From an uncultured Lachnospiraceae bacterium (GTDB taxonomy: Bacteria > Bacillota > Clostridia > Lachnospirales > Lachnospiraceae): a stretch of DNA of 7,856 nucleotides. The DNA lies in assembly GCA_910580005.1 (NCBI GenBank), contig CAJTXH010000125.1, positions 1-7,856 on the forward strand, given 5' to 3'. Below are positions 6,284-7,856 of the stretch, one piece after another. Below the pieces are notes generated by a model. It saw only the letters and a program-made list of their open reading frames with translations. It did no database searches and had not been told where the DNA came from. The first letter of the stretch is position 1. The number at the start of each line of letters is the position of its first letter. Position numbers and translations under genes: made by a program.

Positions 6284-7482
6284 TCCAGAACCTCCACATT
6301 TTTATAGTACCAGTTAATTCCTCCGGTAATTGTAGCATCATCAAGCGTTTTTCCCTCTTCCCCCACGGTTTCACCCGTGTTGGTTTCCAATATTCCGTCA
6401 AAAACGTTGCAGGCTCCGGATAATATTTCTGCCTTTGCCTCATCTACCTTTTCAGCTGTCCCCTCTGCACTAAATGCCGCCGGGTCTGTAACCTCTACTA
6501 TACCATCTGCATAACCACCATAATAATCAGAACCATCCCATGTTCCATCAATAATACTCTGTACAGCTGATGTATAATATGCACTCCAGTTCCAGAGAAC
6601 GCTGCACAGGCACGAGTCTGGCGTTTCCTTGCTCATATCTGAATTATATCCAATTCCGTACACACCATGTTCCTGTGCCAGTGTCTGCGGATAAGAAGTA
6701 TCGCAATGCTGCGCCATCACATCACAGCCTGTATCCAGCAGTTTCTTAGAAGCTTTTTCTTCCGCCTCCGGGTCAAACCATTTGTGCGTTACGCTTACAT
6801 ATATTTTTGCATTGGGATTTACCTCCGCCACACCTATGGCAAATGCATCAATTCCTCCTGTCACCTCGGAGTTATCCAGCCCCTGGGCAGCAACATACCC
6901 GATTTTATCTGTTTTTGTATTCATCCCTGCCACGATGCCACTTAAATATCTTGCCTGGTAAATTCTCCCAAAATAATTATTAAAATTTTTTCCATTGCTC
7001 TTATAACCAGAGCCATGTGAAAAATATACATCAGGATATTTTTCTGCCATCTCCGCCGTTGCATCCATATATCCCCAGCTTGTGGAAAAAATAATATTGC
7101 AGCCTTCATCCACAAATTCCTGCAAGGCAGTTTTTACTGCATCTTTGTCCGTATCATCCACATTGTTTTTCCGTATAATCTGGTTATCCTGCAGTCCCAG
7201 GTTTTCCTGCATTCCCTGTATTCCAAGGTCATGCGTATATGTATATCCGCTCCCCTCTGCCGGGTCTGACAGATGCAGTACACCTATTTTAATATCCTCT
7301 TTTGGTATACCCTGCTGCATTACTGTATTTTTTTCCACTTCTGTGTCTGATGTACCCTGTTCTGCTTTTTCATACCCTTCATTAGTTGCGTAGTCCTCTA
7401 TTACAGTCTGGCCACAGCCGGCAGATATAAAGACCATGCTAAGACATAAAGCAAACAGCCTGGCAAATACTTTTTTCTTCAT
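6280..7482 (-). CDS. BMP-family (PnrA/Med-like) solute-binding lipoprotein
   Basis: This is an extracellular, membrane-anchored substrate-binding protein of the basic-membrane-protein family, whose characterised members bind purine nucleosides or related small molecules. I choose ATG 7482 because AGGAAGG sits 8 nt before it, giving 400 residues; an in-frame ATG at 7506 has no such site. A KKK start and hydrophobic core lead to the lipobox ISAGC with the acylated cysteine at residue 23, then an acidic low-complexity linker to about 62. The binding domain starts at IKIGVLHLSDP (64-74) and continues through SGYTYTHDLG. It has YQARYLSGIVAGM (175-187), GYNSDM (278-283), WNWSAYYTSAV and the family-typical end GGINWYYKNVE (388-398). 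No permease or ATPase gene accompanies it. Instead its stop overlaps the start of a chemoreceptor, suggesting that it presents ligand to that receptor or senses the same ligand. Orphan use with a transporter encoded elsewhere is the alternative. Confidence 0.9.
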   Translation of the reverse strand: MKKKVFARLFALCLSMVFISAGCGQTVIEDYATNEGYEKAEQGTSDTEVEKNTVMQQGIPKEDIKIGVLHLSDPAEGSGYTYTHDLGIQGMQENLGLQDNQIIRKNNVDDTDKDAVKTALQEFVDEGCNIIFSTSWGYMDATAEMAEKYPDVYFSHGSGYKSNGKNFNNYFGRIYQARYLSGIVAGMNTKTDKIGYVAAQGLDNSEVTGGIDAFAIGVAEVNPNAKIYVSVTHKWFDPEAEEKASKKLLDTGCDVMAQHCDTSYPQTLAQEHGVYGIGYNSDMSKETPDSCLCSVLWNWSAYYTSAVQSIIDGTWDGSDYYGGYADGIVEVTDPAAFSAEGTAEKVDEAKAEILSGACNVFDGILETNTGETVGEEGKTLDDATITGGINWYYKNVEVLE

Positions 7483-7578
7483 ACTATTTTCCTTCCTGAT
7501 ATACATTATTTAACCTTATCAATAAAGCCCTTGGCAAAGCACGTTTCTATGCTGCAAAACTGGCCAGAAGCATTTTTT

Positions 7579-7607
7579 ATTTTATCAAAACATGCTATAA
7601 ATTGCAA
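7579..7607 (-). promoter_or_regulatory. Candidate sigma-A promoter of the lipoprotein-chemoreceptor operon
   Basis: On the minus strand, TTGCAA (7607-7602) and TAAAAT (7584-7579) are 17 nt apart, matching the hexamers at 4/6 and 5/6. The leader to ATG 7482 would be about 90 nt. It contains a small hairpin of AGCAT/GTGCT (7538-7553) but no riboswitch I can recognise. A SigD-like alternative (TAAA-N16-GCCAGTTT) overlaps the same stretch and is listed as a finding. Confidence 0.5.
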
Positions 7608-7616
7608 CATGTTATA
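7589..7616. repeat. Two direct repeats AACATG(C/T)TATA with a 17-bp period
   Basis: AACATGCTATA (7589-7599) and AACATGTTATA (7606-7616) differ in one base. They overlap the spacer and the -35 side of the proposed promoter. Such a placement suits a DNA-binding regulator, but the period is not a whole number of helical turns and the region is AT-rich. Confidence 0.4.
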
Positions 7617-7856
7617 CTGTGTTTGTCACGTCCGTTTCATAAATTTCCAGCTGTCTTTTTTTGTGGGCGGACGCAGGGTTTCCGTGTCCAGCTAAATATT
7701 CCATTCCAGGGCACGCTTATGCTACACCAGCCCACGTAATGGCGCATAAAATCCCTATGCCACAAAAACAGGTTATCCACACAGACGGAATATACAGAAA
7801 CATTATTTATGTAACAGCAAGTAAAAAATATATACTGTAACTAAAAGCCAGCAGAA
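7617..7856. other. Intergenic stretch without a recognisable gene
   Basis: No convincing coding frame, tRNA or known riboswitch is visible on either strand here. It contains a hairpin at 7669-7689 (GGACGC / GTGTCC with a G-T pair, then a mismatch and two further pairs) that lacks a T-tract on either side. It also contains a single perfect DnaA-box-like nonamer, TTATCCACA, at 7773-7781. The preceding gene on the minus strand must end beyond the window. Confidence 0.5.

Noticed and set aside
7669..7689. Hairpin as a terminator or riboswitch
   Set aside because: There is no T-tract on either strand and no match to a riboswitch core that I know, including c-di-GMP and purine types.
7773..7781. 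Perfect DnaA box TTATCCACA
   Set aside because: It is a single copy with no cluster, no AT-rich unwinding element and no dnaA or dnaN nearby, so there is no reason to call an origin.
1..7856. CRISPR array, tRNA or rRNA genes, insertion sequences
   Set aside because: I saw no regularly spaced repeats, no cloverleaf or rRNA-like sequence and no transposase frame.

Overview
The window looks like chromosome from a motile, low-to-moderate GC Gram-positive of the Clostridia, most likely Lachnospiraceae. This is inferred from the AT-rich codon use, the lipoprotein type, the Shine-Dalgarno sites and the style of the MurF, Ddl and chemoreceptor proteins; I could run no search. Every complete gene lies on the minus strand, so transcription runs from right to left. 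Only the left edge carries plus-strand coding sequence.

Right to left along the minus strand. (1) 7483-7856 is an intergenic region with a plausible sigma-A promoter, two near-identical 11-bp repeats 17 bp apart and a possible SigD-like element. (2) 6280-7482 encodes a BMP-family (PnrA/Med-like) solute-binding lipoprotein. It overlaps by 4 bp (ATGA) a single-Cache methyl-accepting chemotaxis protein at 4580-6283. No transporter permease or ATPase gene is in the window, so I read the pair as a binding-protein-assisted chemoreceptor module. (3) 3360-4445 is ddl (D-alanine--D-alanine ligase) and 1948-3342 is murF. These two consecutive steps of peptidoglycan precursor synthesis form a tight two-gene operon with its own promoter (4491-4518) and a terminator (1899-1931).

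(4) 433-1739 is an AT-rich accessory segment. It holds an unrecognised 200-residue protein gene (1137-1739) with a good extended -10 promoter, followed by a second gene (433-1033). The second gene reads as a coherent 200-residue protein only if two single-base deletions are repaired, so it is a pseudogene or the site of two sequencing errors. (5) 1-434 is visibly richer in GC and looks like the edge of a conjugative or mobilisable element. It has the 3' end of a small Cys-rich protein gene on the plus strand, then a hairpin-dense non-coding stretch with a nic-like motif resembling oriT sites of the pC221/pSK41 type, then a plus-strand terminator. The T-tract of that terminator abuts the end of the pseudogene.

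The most interesting items are the translationally coupled BMP lipoprotein and chemoreceptor pair, the doubly frameshifted gene beside a mobile-element edge, and the candidate oriT.
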